Below, piece by piece: positions 8,829-17,675 of a DNA stretch of 64,000 nt. The notes under the pieces are model-generated. The model made no database searches. It had not been told where the DNA came from and saw only the letters and a program-made list of their open reading frames with translations. Numbering within the stretch: position 1 is the stretch's first letter; every line of letters starts with the position of its first letter. A program made the position numbers and the translations under genes. The stretch lies in the NCBI GenBank assembly GCA_963812475.1, contig CAWEVI010000047.1, positions 4,089 to 68,088 on the forward strand, read 5' to 3'. This DNA comes from JAMXLO01 sp963812475 (GTDB lineage Bacteria; Pseudomonadota; Alphaproteobacteria; Acetobacterales; Acetobacteraceae).

Positions 8829-10517
8829 ATGGATACGGTCGTTGTTCAGGAGCTGTATTTCCTGCCGCCGCTCGCGCTCGCCAGGGTCGGCGCCAGCGAT
8901 ACGCCGTTGGAAAGTTTTCGTTGGGCCACCGATCCATCGATCGGCGGCGTGCATCGCACGGTCATCGAGCCGGCGGTGACCCTTTCCGTCGACGCTGACG
9001 GTGCGGCGTTTCCGTATATCCCGAACGCCATTCGTTTCCGCGATGGCGACGATCTTCGCCCGGCGGCGCCGTTCTTCGAGCTGTGGGCGCGAACTTACGA
9101 GGTCGTGGACGGCGGCCCCAGGATCAGCGACCAGCCGGTGAACCTCGCGCTCCTGGCCCGGCTCGGCGCATCGCTTCAGGGTCTGCGGTATCGCCTCACC
9201 GTCGGCAACAAGAAGGCCGAGCGCCGTACCTCGTGGCCCGCGGCAGGATTCTTCAGTCAGGTCGATGTGCATGGCGACGATCACGCGCGCAAGCCGTTGC
9301 TGGCGCGCAGCCCTTTCAATTCCGGCGAAACGCCCCTGGTCGATCCGGCGCGGCCGATCCCGCTGGGGAGCTTCCAGGTGCTGCGGCCGACGCCGGGCTT
9401 CAACCTCGGGGTCGATCTGTCGGCGGTCCGCGTGCGCTTCACGCCGGCGAAGGGCCAGGTGTACGGCCCGGTCGATGTCACCGTCGGGGTCGCGAAGACG
9501 CTGGTGGAGGGCGTCGTCATGCCGCCGCAGGTGATCGAGGGACGGATGTATGAGATCGTTCCGCCGGAACATCGCATCCTCAACCCCGGGACGCCGTGGC
9601 AGAATTATACCCGCGACCGGCCGGGACAAACCGACCCACAGCCCTCCAATTCGTTCGACGGCGCCGCGAACGGCAATTTGCAGTCGTTCGGCATCGTTGA
9701 CGATACCTGCGACGGCCTGCTGGAGGCGTATCTGGTGGTGAAGGGACAGCGGTTCCGCGCCACCGCGCGCGTGATGGTCGGGCCGCCCGACTACGCGCCC
9801 GACCGCCGCGCGATCGTTTCGTTGGCGGATGACCTGGCCGACCGCGACCGGCCGCCGCCTCCGGTGGATGTGAGCACAATTGAGGAAACCGAGGACGAGA
9901 TCGTCGATCTGTTTCTGCGGGTCTTCGAAACCGCCAGCGCGATCAATCTCGATCAGGAACGCTTGCGCGGCCTGGGCGGTCAACCCGCGACGGATTTCGC
10001 GGGCCTGCCGAAGACCGATATGAAAAGCATGACCAAGGACGACGTGCCGTTCGTCGATAACGTTCCCGACCTGCTTGGCGAACCGACGCCGGAGGAGCCG
10101 CTGCCCTATGCGGCCGTCGCGAAGGCGGCGCACGGGCCGCTCACCGATGTCGATGCGTTGCTCGATTTCCTGCGCACCAGGACACATTATGTGCGCTCAC
10201 TGATTCGGCCGCCGTTCGGGCGGTTCCGCCAATTGGACAAAAATCCCGGACCGGAGCCAAATCCGGCGTTCCGCGATCCGCGAGTGCCGCGCGATACGCT
10301 GCACGACATGCGCATGCCGCCGTATTTTCGCGACTGCGACGAAAACCCGCTGTCGCTGACCTGGCGGCAATACGACACCCTGACACGGCTGCTCGATCTG
10401 CTTGAAGCGGGCGACCCCGCGGTCAAGCCCCGGCTCGCCCGGCGAGTCGCCGCCGTGGTCGCGGCGAACGGCGGTGACGCCGTGCCGCCGGTCGATCGCG
10501 CCGCTCCCGGCGCCTGA
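8829..10517 (+). CDS. LodA/GoxA N-terminal-like protein, first half of a split amino-acid-oxidase-type protein
   Basis: A 562-residue soluble protein without signal peptide. It matches the layout of the N-terminal part of CTQ-dependent L-amino-acid oxidases (LodA family): LPPLALARVG at residues 12-21, a GNKKAE block at 126-131, DDTCDG at 291-296 followed by GPPDYAPD at 318-325, and RMPPYFRD with LSLTWRQYDTL at 495-518. In LodA these elements precede the CTQ-bearing C-terminal region, which here is apparently encoded by the next gene, only 12 bp downstream. The ATG at 8829 is preferred to the TTG at 8817. It may form a complex with the next product. The family link is from remembered motifs and has not been tested by search. 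Confidence 0.6.
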   Translation: MDTVVVQELYFLPPLALARVGASDTPLESFRWATDPSIGGVHRTVIEPAVTLSVDADGAAFPYIPNAIRFRDGDDLRPAAPFFELWARTYEVVDGGPRISDQPVNLALLARLGASLQGLRYRLTVGNKKAERRTSWPAAGFFSQVDVHGDDHARKPLLARSPFNSGETPLVDPARPIPLGSFQVLRPTPGFNLGVDLSAVRVRFTPAKGQVYGPVDVTVGVAKTLVEGVVMPPQVIEGRMYEIVPPEHRILNPGTPWQNYTRDRPGQTDPQPSNSFDGAANGNLQSFGIVDDTCDGLLEAYLVVKGQRFRATARVMVGPPDYAPDRRAIVSLADDLADRDRPPPPVDVSTIEETEDEIVDLFLRVFETASAINLDQERLRGLGGQPATDFAGLPKTDMKSMTKDDVPFVDNVPDLLGEPTPEEPLPYAAVAKAAHGPLTDVDALLDFLRTRTHYVRSLIRPPFGRFRQLDKNPGPEPNPAFRDPRVPRDTLHDMRMPPYFRDCDENPLSLTWRQYDTLTRLLDLLEAGDPAVKPRLARRVAAVVAANGGDAVPPVDRAAPGA

Positions 10518-10529
10518 GGACGCATCATC

Positions 10530-12275
10530 GTGGCACCTGATGGCCGCAAGATCTTTCCCCGAAACCTGACCGCCCGCGCGGCTCATCGTGTCGTCGGCAA
10601 TCCGGACGTCACCCGGCCCGAGGACGCGGTCGCCAACTGCTATCCCGGCCTGGAAAGCGACAACCGCAATCTGGACCGGCGCTTTTTCCCCGGCCTGGTG
10701 TTCAACTTCGTCGCCAGGACGGATACCGACGCGCCCTGGTCCGAGCCGATGCGCTACGGCGCGCAACTCGCCTACGCCGATCCCTATGGCGACAGCGACC
10801 TGCAGCCTAACGTGGTCGCGTTGATGGAGAAGAGCGTCCGCGACTGGATTCAGCCGCTCGCCGGGCCGTTGCGGAGCACGCTGGCCGGCGACATCGGCAC
10901 GAAACTTTCTGAAGGCGTCTGGCACATCGAGTGGATCGAGCAATTCGGCAAACGCATCGGCATGATGCAGGTTCTGCCGGATGGCACCCCGGCCGGCCTG
11001 GACGGATTGTTCGTCTGGCGCCTCGTCCGTGCTCTGGAGCCCGGGCCTGTTACCATCGCGCTGCACCAGCGTGGTGTCAACGGATCTCCGGTCGTGCTGC
11101 AAGGATGGCGCCGCCTCTATACCGATTCCCGCACCGGCGTGCTGAGCGAGGCCTACCAGCCCGGCGAATTGACCCAGGCGCTGTGTTCGCCGTGGCAGCA
11201 CGACTTCCGGGATTGCAACTGTCATTACTGGCCTGCCAACCGGCCGGACATCGTGCATGTCGTCGCCGAGCCGGACGCGATGCTGCTGGTCGACTGGATG
11301 CGTGCCGACCGTGCCGTCGCCGTCGCCGGAGCGGCGCAGAACGTGCTGCTGGAAAATCGCCCGTACCAGATGGACTATTACGAGATCAACCACACCTGGT
11401 CCGATCTCGCCGTGGTCCTGAACAACACCGAGATCGGCGCACTTTACGTGCCACCGGCGATTGACAGTGCGACACCTTATGGTTCGCCACGCGAACTCGC
11501 GGACGTGTTGGGTACGCTGGCGTCCATCGAAATGACGCTGGCGATCGAATACATCCATGCCCGCTTCTCGCTGCTCTCGCCCGAGCAGGCGGAACGCACC
11601 GATTGGCCCGGTATGCCGGATGACGTCCGCTTCGCGCGCCACATGCTAATGCTGACCGCCGGCAGCGAAATGCAGCATTTGCGCTGGGCCAACGAGATAC
11701 TGTGGACGCTCGCGGAGGCGGGACTGACGGATGCGTACGCGCCTGTACTGACGCCATCCCTTACCGTTCCGACCATGCCGGGCCAGACCCGGCGGCGCGC
11801 GCTGCGTCCCCTGGATCAGGCGACGCTGGCGGAATTCATCCTGATCGAGGATCCCAAAGCCACGATCGAAGCCGATTACCGACGTGTCGCGACCACGCTG
11901 CGCGGCTCCGCCACGCCGCAGGGCCGGCCTTACCCGAAGCATCTCAACGAACTGGCCACCCGTATCGTCAATGGCGGGCTGGAGCATTTCCACCGATTGC
12001 GGGAGGTGCAGGCGGTGCTGCGCGTCTACGACGGCGCCGAACCGCCCTTCCCCTATCTGCGCACGCTCGAGCCAGGCACGCCGAAGCAGGCAGAGAAGGC
12101 ACTGACGGCCTATGCCGCTATTCGCGGCAATCTCGAATTGGCCTACGCGCTGATGGCGCGCGGCCGGTTCGCCGATGCCGGGGAAGGCATAGCGGCCGCG
12201 CGCGTCGCCATGAACATGCTGCTCGACGCGGGCGAGACCCTGGCCGCCGCCGGAATCGGAGTGCCATTCTGGTGA
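10530..12275 (+). CDS. LodA C-terminal-like segment fused to a VioB-type ferritin-like domain
   Basis: A 581-residue protein with a GTG start 12 bp after the previous stop. Residues 1-300 look like the C-terminal part of LodA/GoxA oxidases: NCYPGLESDNRNLDRRFFPG (36-55) and CSPWQHDFRDCNCHYWPANR (219-238), then HTWSDLAVVL (288-297). The cysteines at 229/231 and Trp290 are about 60 residues apart; I recall about 65 between the crosslinked Cys and Trp of LodA. Residues 320-580 are a ferritin-like domain resembling the iminophenyl-pyruvate dimer synthase region of VioB (SIEMTLAIEYIHARFSLL, EMQHLRWANEIL, GGLEHFHRLREVQAVL) with Glu/His residues suited to a di-iron site. It could be the substrate of the radical SAM and flavoprotein enzymes downstream, the catalyst, or both. 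It overlaps the next gene by 4 nt. Confidence 0.6.
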   Translation: MAPDGRKIFPRNLTARAAHRVVGNPDVTRPEDAVANCYPGLESDNRNLDRRFFPGLVFNFVARTDTDAPWSEPMRYGAQLAYADPYGDSDLQPNVVALMEKSVRDWIQPLAGPLRSTLAGDIGTKLSEGVWHIEWIEQFGKRIGMMQVLPDGTPAGLDGLFVWRLVRALEPGPVTIALHQRGVNGSPVVLQGWRRLYTDSRTGVLSEAYQPGELTQALCSPWQHDFRDCNCHYWPANRPDIVHVVAEPDAMLLVDWMRADRAVAVAGAAQNVLLENRPYQMDYYEINHTWSDLAVVLNNTEIGALYVPPAIDSATPYGSPRELADVLGTLASIEMTLAIEYIHARFSLLSPEQAERTDWPGMPDDVRFARHMLMLTAGSEMQHLRWANEILWTLAEAGLTDAYAPVLTPSLTVPTMPGQTRRRALRPLDQATLAEFILIEDPKATIEADYRRVATTLRGSATPQGRPYPKHLNELATRIVNGGLEHFHRLREVQAVLRVYDGAEPPFPYLRTLEPGTPKQAEKALTAYAAIRGNLELAYALMARGRFADAGEGIAAARVAMNMLLDAGETLAAAGIGVPFW

Positions 12276-13567
12276 ATCTGCACCGGTTCGAGACGGGCTT
12301 CGGACCGCACGTCTTCCTCGCGGACGGTTCGCGGATCTATGCCATCGACGCAGCGCTTGCCCGGTCGATCGACGACGCGGCGGGGGACGCAGCGGCGACG
12401 CAGGACCTGCTCTCGCGTTATGGGCTGCTGGCGGCGGAACCCGCCATCGGGCCGGCGCCCCTGGCCGACCCGCCGCTGCAAAGCCTGTCGCTCGCGGTCG
12501 CCCAGAGGTGCAACCTCGCCTGCGGATATTGCTACGCTCAGGGCGGGGCGTTCGGCGGCGAAGCGAAGGCGATGCCATGGGAGGTGGCGCAGAGCGCGGT
12601 GCGGCTGTTGATCGAGGGCGCCACGCCCGGGGAGCGCGTCACGCTGGCGTTCCTCGGCGGCGAGCCGATGACAAACCGGACCGTGGTGCGTCGGGCCACG
12701 GAATATGCGGCGGAGCAAGCCGGGCGCCGGGGCGTGCGCATTGGTTTCGCGATCACGACGAACGCCACCCTGCTGCGCGAGGACGACGCGGCGTTCTTCG
12801 CGCGATACCGCTTCGCGGTTACGGTCAGCCTGGATGGCATCGCCGCGGTGCACGATACGCTGCGGCCGTTCAAGGGCGGCCAGGGCAGCTACGCGCGAGC
12901 GATGGAGCGGTTGCGGCCGCTGCTGGCAGCGCGGCCCGGGGTGAAGGTTTTCGTTCGGGCGACGGTGACGCCGCGCAATTTGCGCCTGCGCGAAACCCTC
13001 GACGGTCTCGCCGAAGCGGGTTTCGACAGCATCGGATTCTCGCCCATGCTGGCCGGCCCGGATGGCGGAGAGGCGCTGGGAGAACACGATCTGGCGGTGC
13101 TGTTGGAGCAGATGATCGACTGCGGCCGCACATTCGAACGTCACATCCTGGCCGGGCGCGATCATCCCTTCTCCAACATGCACACCGCGATGTGGGAAAT
13201 CCATCGCGGCACCCACCGCCCGTATCCCTGCGGTGCCGGCGCCGGGTATTTCGGCGTCTCCGCCGATGGCGATCTGGCCGCCTGTCATCGCTTCGTCGAC
13301 GACCCGGCCGGCGCGATGGGATCGATCGCGTCAGGTATCGACAGGACGGCGCAAGGGGCCTGGCTCAAAACCCGCTTCGTCGACCGGCAGGAGCCGTGCC
13401 GCCGCTGTTGGGCGCGCTATCTGTGCGGCGGCGGCTGTCATCACGAGGTGATCCACCGCGGCCGGCCGGCCTGCGACCTGATTCGCGGCTGGCTGCATTA
13501 TTGCCTGCAAGCCTATGTGGCCATCTCGGAAGGCCGCCCGGATTACTTCGCCGCACCGCGCGGGTGA
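12272..13567 (+). CDS. Radical SAM/SPASM peptide- or protein-modifying enzyme (QhpD/anSME-like)
   Basis: 431 residues, starting with GTG in a GTGA overlap with the previous stop. Residues 1-65 form a leader- or partner-binding-like segment (FLADGSRIYAIDAALARSI). The radical SAM cluster motif CNLACGYC gives C80, C84 and C87; the GGEP motif lies near residue 128. The C-terminal SPASM-type region holds many cysteines (CGAGAGYFGVSADGDLAACH, CRRCWARYLCGGGCHHE, and two more), enough for auxiliary Fe-S clusters. Enzymes of this group install thioether or other crosslinks or oxidise residues in peptides and proteins; QhpD does so in quinohemoprotein amine dehydrogenase maturation. The neighbours suggest the LodA-like proteins as its substrate. 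Family assignment is firm, the substrate is inferred. Confidence 0.85.
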   Translation: MNLHRFETGFGPHVFLADGSRIYAIDAALARSIDDAAGDAAATQDLLSRYGLLAAEPAIGPAPLADPPLQSLSLAVAQRCNLACGYCYAQGGAFGGEAKAMPWEVAQSAVRLLIEGATPGERVTLAFLGGEPMTNRTVVRRATEYAAEQAGRRGVRIGFAITTNATLLREDDAAFFARYRFAVTVSLDGIAAVHDTLRPFKGGQGSYARAMERLRPLLAARPGVKVFVRATVTPRNLRLRETLDGLAEAGFDSIGFSPMLAGPDGGEALGEHDLAVLLEQMIDCGRTFERHILAGRDHPFSNMHTAMWEIHRGTHRPYPCGAGAGYFGVSADGDLAACHRFVDDPAGAMGSIASGIDRTAQGAWLKTRFVDRQEPCRRCWARYLCGGGCHHEVIHRGRPACDLIRGWLHYCLQAYVAISEGRPDYFAAPRG

Positions 13568-14712
13568 ACATTCCCATGCAGAGCCGTCTGGAGCTCGCGG
13601 CGGATATCTGCATCGTCGGCGGCGGTCCCGCCGGGTCGATGACCGCGCTTGGTCTCGCCAGGTCCGGCCATCGCGTTATAATTGTTAACGACGCCGGCGG
13701 CGGCCAGACGGGCCTTGAGTGCCTGCCGCCATCGGTCTGGCCGGTACTGGAAGCTCTGGGCGTGCGATCGCGGATTCAGGCGGCCCGGTTCACGCCGTGC
13801 GCACTGACCCGGCTGCGCTGGTCGTCGCCGCGAGAGGAGCAGCGCATCAATCTGGGCAGCCTGTTGGTCCAACGCGCACGGCTGGACGCGATCCTGTTGG
13901 ACGCCGCTCGCGACGCCGGCGCGCGCGTCATGCCAGGCCGCCATGCCGTGCGCCCGGATTGGGACGGATCGAGCTGGCACATGGGCGGCGTTCGCGCCCG
14001 CTTCCTGGTGGACGCTGCCGGTCGTCGGGGGTGTCTTCCGCGCCGGCGCCAACGCCTGTCCGCCCCGCTGATCGCGCTGACCGGCACCTGGTCCGGAGGA
14101 ACGTTGGACGCACCGGCGGAGATGCGCGTGGAGGGATTACGGAATGGCTGGTGCTGGGCTGCCACCAGCGGAGATAGCGTTTGGGAGGTCAGCGTCTTTT
14201 TCGATGCGGCCGTCTGCGCCGGGCTGGACCGTGCCGGTCGCACCGCCGCGTACCGCGCTGCCGTGGCGGGAAGTACACTGTTAGCAGGATTTCGGCAGGC
14301 CGCGGAGCCAATACGCATCCGTGATGCTTCCGCCTGGGTCACGGACAAGGTGATGACGCGGCGGGCAATCAGAGTCGGCGATGCCGCTCTCGCCCGTGAC
14401 CCGCTTTCCTCCCAGGGCATTCAATCTGCGCTGCGGGTCGCGCCCTGGGCGGCGGCGGCGGTAGATACAATCCTGTCCGGCGGGGATACGGACAGCGCCA
14501 TCGCCGGGTACGAAGCCGCCTACCACGACAGCGCGAATCATCATGCGACGATCGCAGCGACGTTCTATGCGGCGGGAGGCTGGCGGGATGCGTCGTTCTG
14601 GCGACAGCGAAGCGATCCATGGCGGGGGGTGTCAACGCCGGCGCAAAACCCGGCCAGGATGGCCCAGACCCATATGTGGACGGCCCCCTCCTTGCAAGGA
14701 TTTTTGCTGTGA
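13564..14712 (+). CDS. LodB/QhpG-like FAD-dependent oxidoreductase
   Basis: A 382-residue flavoprotein (378 if started at the ATG at 13576). The GTG at 13564 overlaps the previous stop (GTGA), repeating the coupling seen at the upstream junction. The N-terminal Rossmann motif is IVGGGPAGSMTALGLA (residues 18-33); the second FAD contact, VGDAALARDPLSSQGIQSAL, lies near residue 270. This pattern is typical of the p-hydroxybenzoate hydroxylase/tryptophan-halogenase superfamily, which includes LodB and QhpG, flavoproteins needed to oxidise a peptidyl tryptophan during CTQ formation. In this operon it is the natural candidate for the Trp-oxygenating step. No NAD(P)-specific motif was identified. 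Last gene of the operon. Confidence 0.75.
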   Translation: MNIPMQSRLELAADICIVGGGPAGSMTALGLARSGHRVIIVNDAGGGQTGLECLPPSVWPVLEALGVRSRIQAARFTPCALTRLRWSSPREEQRINLGSLLVQRARLDAILLDAARDAGARVMPGRHAVRPDWDGSSWHMGGVRARFLVDAAGRRGCLPRRRQRLSAPLIALTGTWSGGTLDAPAEMRVEGLRNGWCWAATSGDSVWEVSVFFDAAVCAGLDRAGRTAAYRAAVAGSTLLAGFRQAAEPIRIRDASAWVTDKVMTRRAIRVGDAALARDPLSSQGIQSALRVAPWAAAAVDTILSGGDTDSAIAGYEAAYHDSANHHATIAATFYAAGGWRDASFWRQRSDPWRGVSTPAQNPARMAQTHMWTAPSLQGFLL

Positions 14713-14960
14713 TTTGATCAGATCGCTTGCGTCCATATGTCCGGCCTTTCGGTGCGCTCGCACATGAACGCTGGCCAAGATGGTTTCCGCGACAAGGGTT
14801 CCAAACAACATTACGACCTTCGAAAGAGGCCATTGGGTCTATCGGAGTGTTCCGTGTCGTGGATCGATCGATCACACCATCTGCTCCTTATCTTGCAAGT
14901 TCTGGCCTCGGCTCAGCATGGTTGCAGTTCAGTTGCTCCCCGTGTCTGGCCAATCTCTAG

Positions 14961-16254
14961 CAGTCTGCTGAAAAACCTCGGAATTTGGTTGGTGTACTGG
15001 CGTGCGGGAGGCAGGTTGTTGTTTGAGAAGCGCGGTGTGGCTGGCCTGGAACGCCAGTTGGTTGCTCCTCGTGGACTGTTTTCCCGCCGATGCCATCACG
15101 CCGGGACGAGTTTCGGAATGCGGACCAGATTGTAGGCGATCAGATTGAGCAGAAAGTCTCCGGCGACGCGGCGAATGCCGCGATGCTTGGTCTTGCGCAG
15201 GGTGCCGTGCTGTTTACCCCAGCCAAAGATGCACTCGATCATCGCGCGGCGTGTTTGCGATTTCGCATAACCGGTACGTCGGGTCGTGCGTCCGTCGATG
15301 GCGCTGCGCCGCCGTCTGCCGCCGGTCTTGGTCAGCCCGTTGTTCTGCGTCACGTGCGGCGTGATCTCGGCAGCCCGTAGCCGCCCTACGTGATCGGTCG
15401 TGTCATAGGCCTTGTCCTCGCCAACCGTGATGCGGCGGCCCGCCAGCCTGCGTCTGATCGCGAGCATCGCCTCGGACGCACGCCGCTCGGCTGTGCCAGT
15501 GGCCTTGCTGAGCAGGCCTGCCACCGCCAGCCCGTGACGGTTCTCCATGGTGACATGTCCCATGTAGCACAGCCTCGCCTCGCGACCCGCCGCCTTGCGA
15601 TACAGCCGGCTGTCGGGATCGGTCGTGCTCTGATGGGTGTCGTTCTTGCGGGTCTGGCCATGGAAGTCCGAGCCATCCGCGTCACTGCCGTCCTTGGGGC
15701 GAAAGCTCCGCTGCGACGCCCAGGCTTCGATCAGCGTGCCGTCCACCGAGAAGTGCTCGTCCGACAGCAGCGGCTTCACCTGGGGATGATTGAGCAGGCG
15801 GGTCATGAACTTCTCGAACACCTCGCCCGCCTGCAGGCGTTCGCGGTTCTTGCTGAACGTCGTCGGGTCCCACACCGGGTCGTCCGGTGACAGTCCGACG
15901 AACCAGCGATAGAGCAGGTTGTAGTTCAGATGCTCCATCAGCTGCCGCTCCGAGCGGATGCCATACAGCGCCTGGATCAACAGGGCACTCAGCAACTGCT
16001 CCGGCGGCACCGATGGTCGCCCATCTTTCGCGTAGAGCCTGGCAAAGCTCCGGCTCAGCTCGCTCAACACATCGCGAACCAGACCATGGATCTTACGCAG
16101 CGGATGCCCAGATGGAACTCGCAACTCAGGCGATACATATGAGAACAGCTGCGCCTGGTCGCGAAATATCCCCCGCATCACCTGCCCCCGCTTCAAACCT
16201 GCACCAGAGAATCATGCTCCGTCGATTGCAGGGAAAAGGTTTTTCAGCAAACTG
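14961..16254 (-). mobile_element. IS5-family insertion sequence, complete, target duplication CTAG
   Basis: The terminal inverted repeats are cagtctgctgaaaaacct (from 14961) and the complement of agcaaactg ending at 16254, with one mismatch over 18 bp. The flanks are CTAG on both sides (14957-14960 and 16255-16258), a 4-bp target duplication of the CTAR type used by IS5. The transposase gene inside is uninterrupted. The element sits just downstream of the cyclase/LodA-like operon and next to an older IS630 remnant. Confidence 0.88.
15096..16196 (-). CDS. IS5-family transposase
   Basis: 366 residues, one uninterrupted frame. The N-terminal region has the IS5-type block FSYVSPELRVPSGHPLRKI; a helical part follows (PPEQLLSALLIQALYGIRSER). 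The first catalytic Asp is in HFSVDGTLIEAWAS, the second in VGEDKAYDTTDHV, and the E block is RRAMIECIFGWGKQHGTLRK near residue 320, with the Y/R-2-R-3-E-6-R-type spacing of DDE enzymes. An alternative ATG is six codons downstream (MRGIFRDQ). Complete ends and an open frame suggest the element is functional. Confidence 0.9.
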   Translation of the reverse strand: MKRGQVMRGIFRDQAQLFSYVSPELRVPSGHPLRKIHGLVRDVLSELSRSFARLYAKDGRPSVPPEQLLSALLIQALYGIRSERQLMEHLNYNLLYRWFVGLSPDDPVWDPTTFSKNRERLQAGEVFEKFMTRLLNHPQVKPLLSDEHFSVDGTLIEAWASQRSFRPKDGSDADGSDFHGQTRKNDTHQSTTDPDSRLYRKAAGREARLCYMGHVTMENRHGLAVAGLLSKATGTAERRASEAMLAIRRRLAGRRITVGEDKAYDTTDHVGRLRAAEITPHVTQNNGLTKTGGRRRRSAIDGRTTRRTGYAKSQTRRAMIECIFGWGKQHGTLRKTKHRGIRRVAGDFLLNLIAYNLVRIPKLVPA

Positions 16255-16301
16255 CTAGACCGCACCGGCTGGGGTGGCGGCGGATTTTGCGCTGTACCGT
16301 C

Positions 16302-17270
16302 CTATCCGGCCACCGGTTTTGCCCAGGTGCGCCTGGTGAGTGAAGCGATGCGTTCGGTCATTTGCATCAGCTTGTTCCAAGCGTCGCAGCATGCCTCGAG
16401 GATGGCGTCGTAACCGTCCCAGACACAGTGACTGAGAAAGTTGCCGCGCACGAACTCCCAGACATTTTCCATCGGGTTCAATTCTGGCGCGTAGGGCGGC
16501 AACGGCAACAGCACGATATTCGCTGGCACCTTGACCCGCGGCGAGCTGTGCCAGCCGGCGCCATCGAGCACCAGCAGGGCGATGGCGCCCACGGAGACGC
16601 GACGGCTGATTTCCCCCAGGTGCTCGTTCATCGCCGCGACATTGACCTCCGGCATAATGATGGCGGCACCAGTGCCGCGTTCTGGACAGATCGCACCAAA
16701 TAGATAGGCCCATTCAAAGCGTCGATCGCGCCGGGCGCGTGGACGTGAGCCGCGTTTCGCCCACACGCGGGTCAGCGTGCCCTGCTGGCCCACACGTGCC
16801 TCGTCGGTGAACCAGATCTCCACCGGCTTGCCAGCCGCTTCCGGCGGCAAGGCGGCGGTCACGAGATCGGCAAAGCTGCGCTGAAAACCGCCTGTTCCTC
16901 GGGTTTGCTCTGCGGGTGCTGCGGACGCACCGACACACGCCGGAACGACAGCTTGCGCAACAGTTTGCCCACCGTGCGCTCATGCAGCTACCACTTCGGC
17001 CTGCTATTCGGCCGTCAAGCGGGGCAGCGGCCCGTTGCGGCGCGGCAGAGCGAACAGACCCTCCGGTCCCAACTCGTTGTAGCGGTGCACCCAGTCGCGC
17101 AGCGTCTGACGGTCCATCGCGCAGGCCTCGGCCGCAGCCTCGCGCGACCAGCCTTCCAGCACCAAGCCAATCGCCAACATCCGACGCGCCGCTTTCGCAT
17201 CCTGCGTCTGTGCTGCCAAACTGCGCAGCTCCGCCGCCGACATCGCCAACCGTGTGATCGCGACTGTCAT
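16302..17270 (-). pseudogene. IS630-family transposase, broken by stop and frameshift
   Basis: The N-terminal part (MTVAITRLAMSAAELRSLAA, helix-turn-helix with AMDRQTLRDWVHRYNELG) is read from 17270 to 17004, where a TAG interrupts it. The frame then shifts, and the catalytic part resumes at about 16862 with IWFTDEARVGQQGTLTRVW, LLVLDGAGWH and the DDE block LPPYAPELNPMENVWEF. A frameshift and at least one nonsense codon separate the two parts. The sequence differs clearly from the IS630 remnant at position 3-200, so it is another subfamily. The flanking IS5 insertion lies about 45 bp away. Confidence 0.82.
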
Positions 17271-17306
17271 CGCCACCCCCTCTGCCGAGTAGGGACGGCG
17301 AAGCAC

Positions 17307-17675
17307 GCCCTGCCGCGTCGCGCCGATTCACATTCGAGTCAACGGTCCGGCCGATTGGTATAAGTCGCTGGGTCGTCTGCGGCTTGCGTGACTTCTTTCG
17401 GCGTCGCCTCAGCCAGCTGCGCCGGCGCCGAGCTTCATCTCGCCGTCCGGTTGCGGGACCGTGATCGGCTTCACCTCCGCCGGTGCGGCCCCTGCTTCTT
17501 GAGGTCGAGCTGGTCCGCCACCGCCCGAACCTGTTCGCCGTGCGGTGTGATGCGCATGCCCTGCCCGACGTGGAGGCATTCAATCAGGCGCGGGTGCTCT
17601 CTCGTCTGGTTCTCGGTCCGAGGCGGCGGCCGTTCAGGTGCCCGGCACGCGGCGCGGGCTCTTGTGGCAAGCCGC
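17307..17675. other. 370-bp interval without an assignable gene
   Basis: Between the IS630 remnant and the MpaB-like gene no frame has a convincing start, domain or uninterrupted length. A minus-strand stretch at about 17471-17590 has protein-like composition (LHVGQGMRITPHGEQVRAVA) and may be the decayed end of a gene. Nothing else is seen. Confidence 0.4.

Noticed and set aside
7129..8937. 602-codon open frame antisense to the cyclase (and a similar 536-codon one at 8577-10187)
   Set aside because: High-GC antisense shadow frames without domains or ribosome sites.
12508..14712. 734-codon open frame overlapping the radical SAM gene
   Set aside because: Its first 350 codons are an out-of-frame reading of the radical SAM gene with Arg-rich composition; only the part from 13564 is a real flavoprotein.
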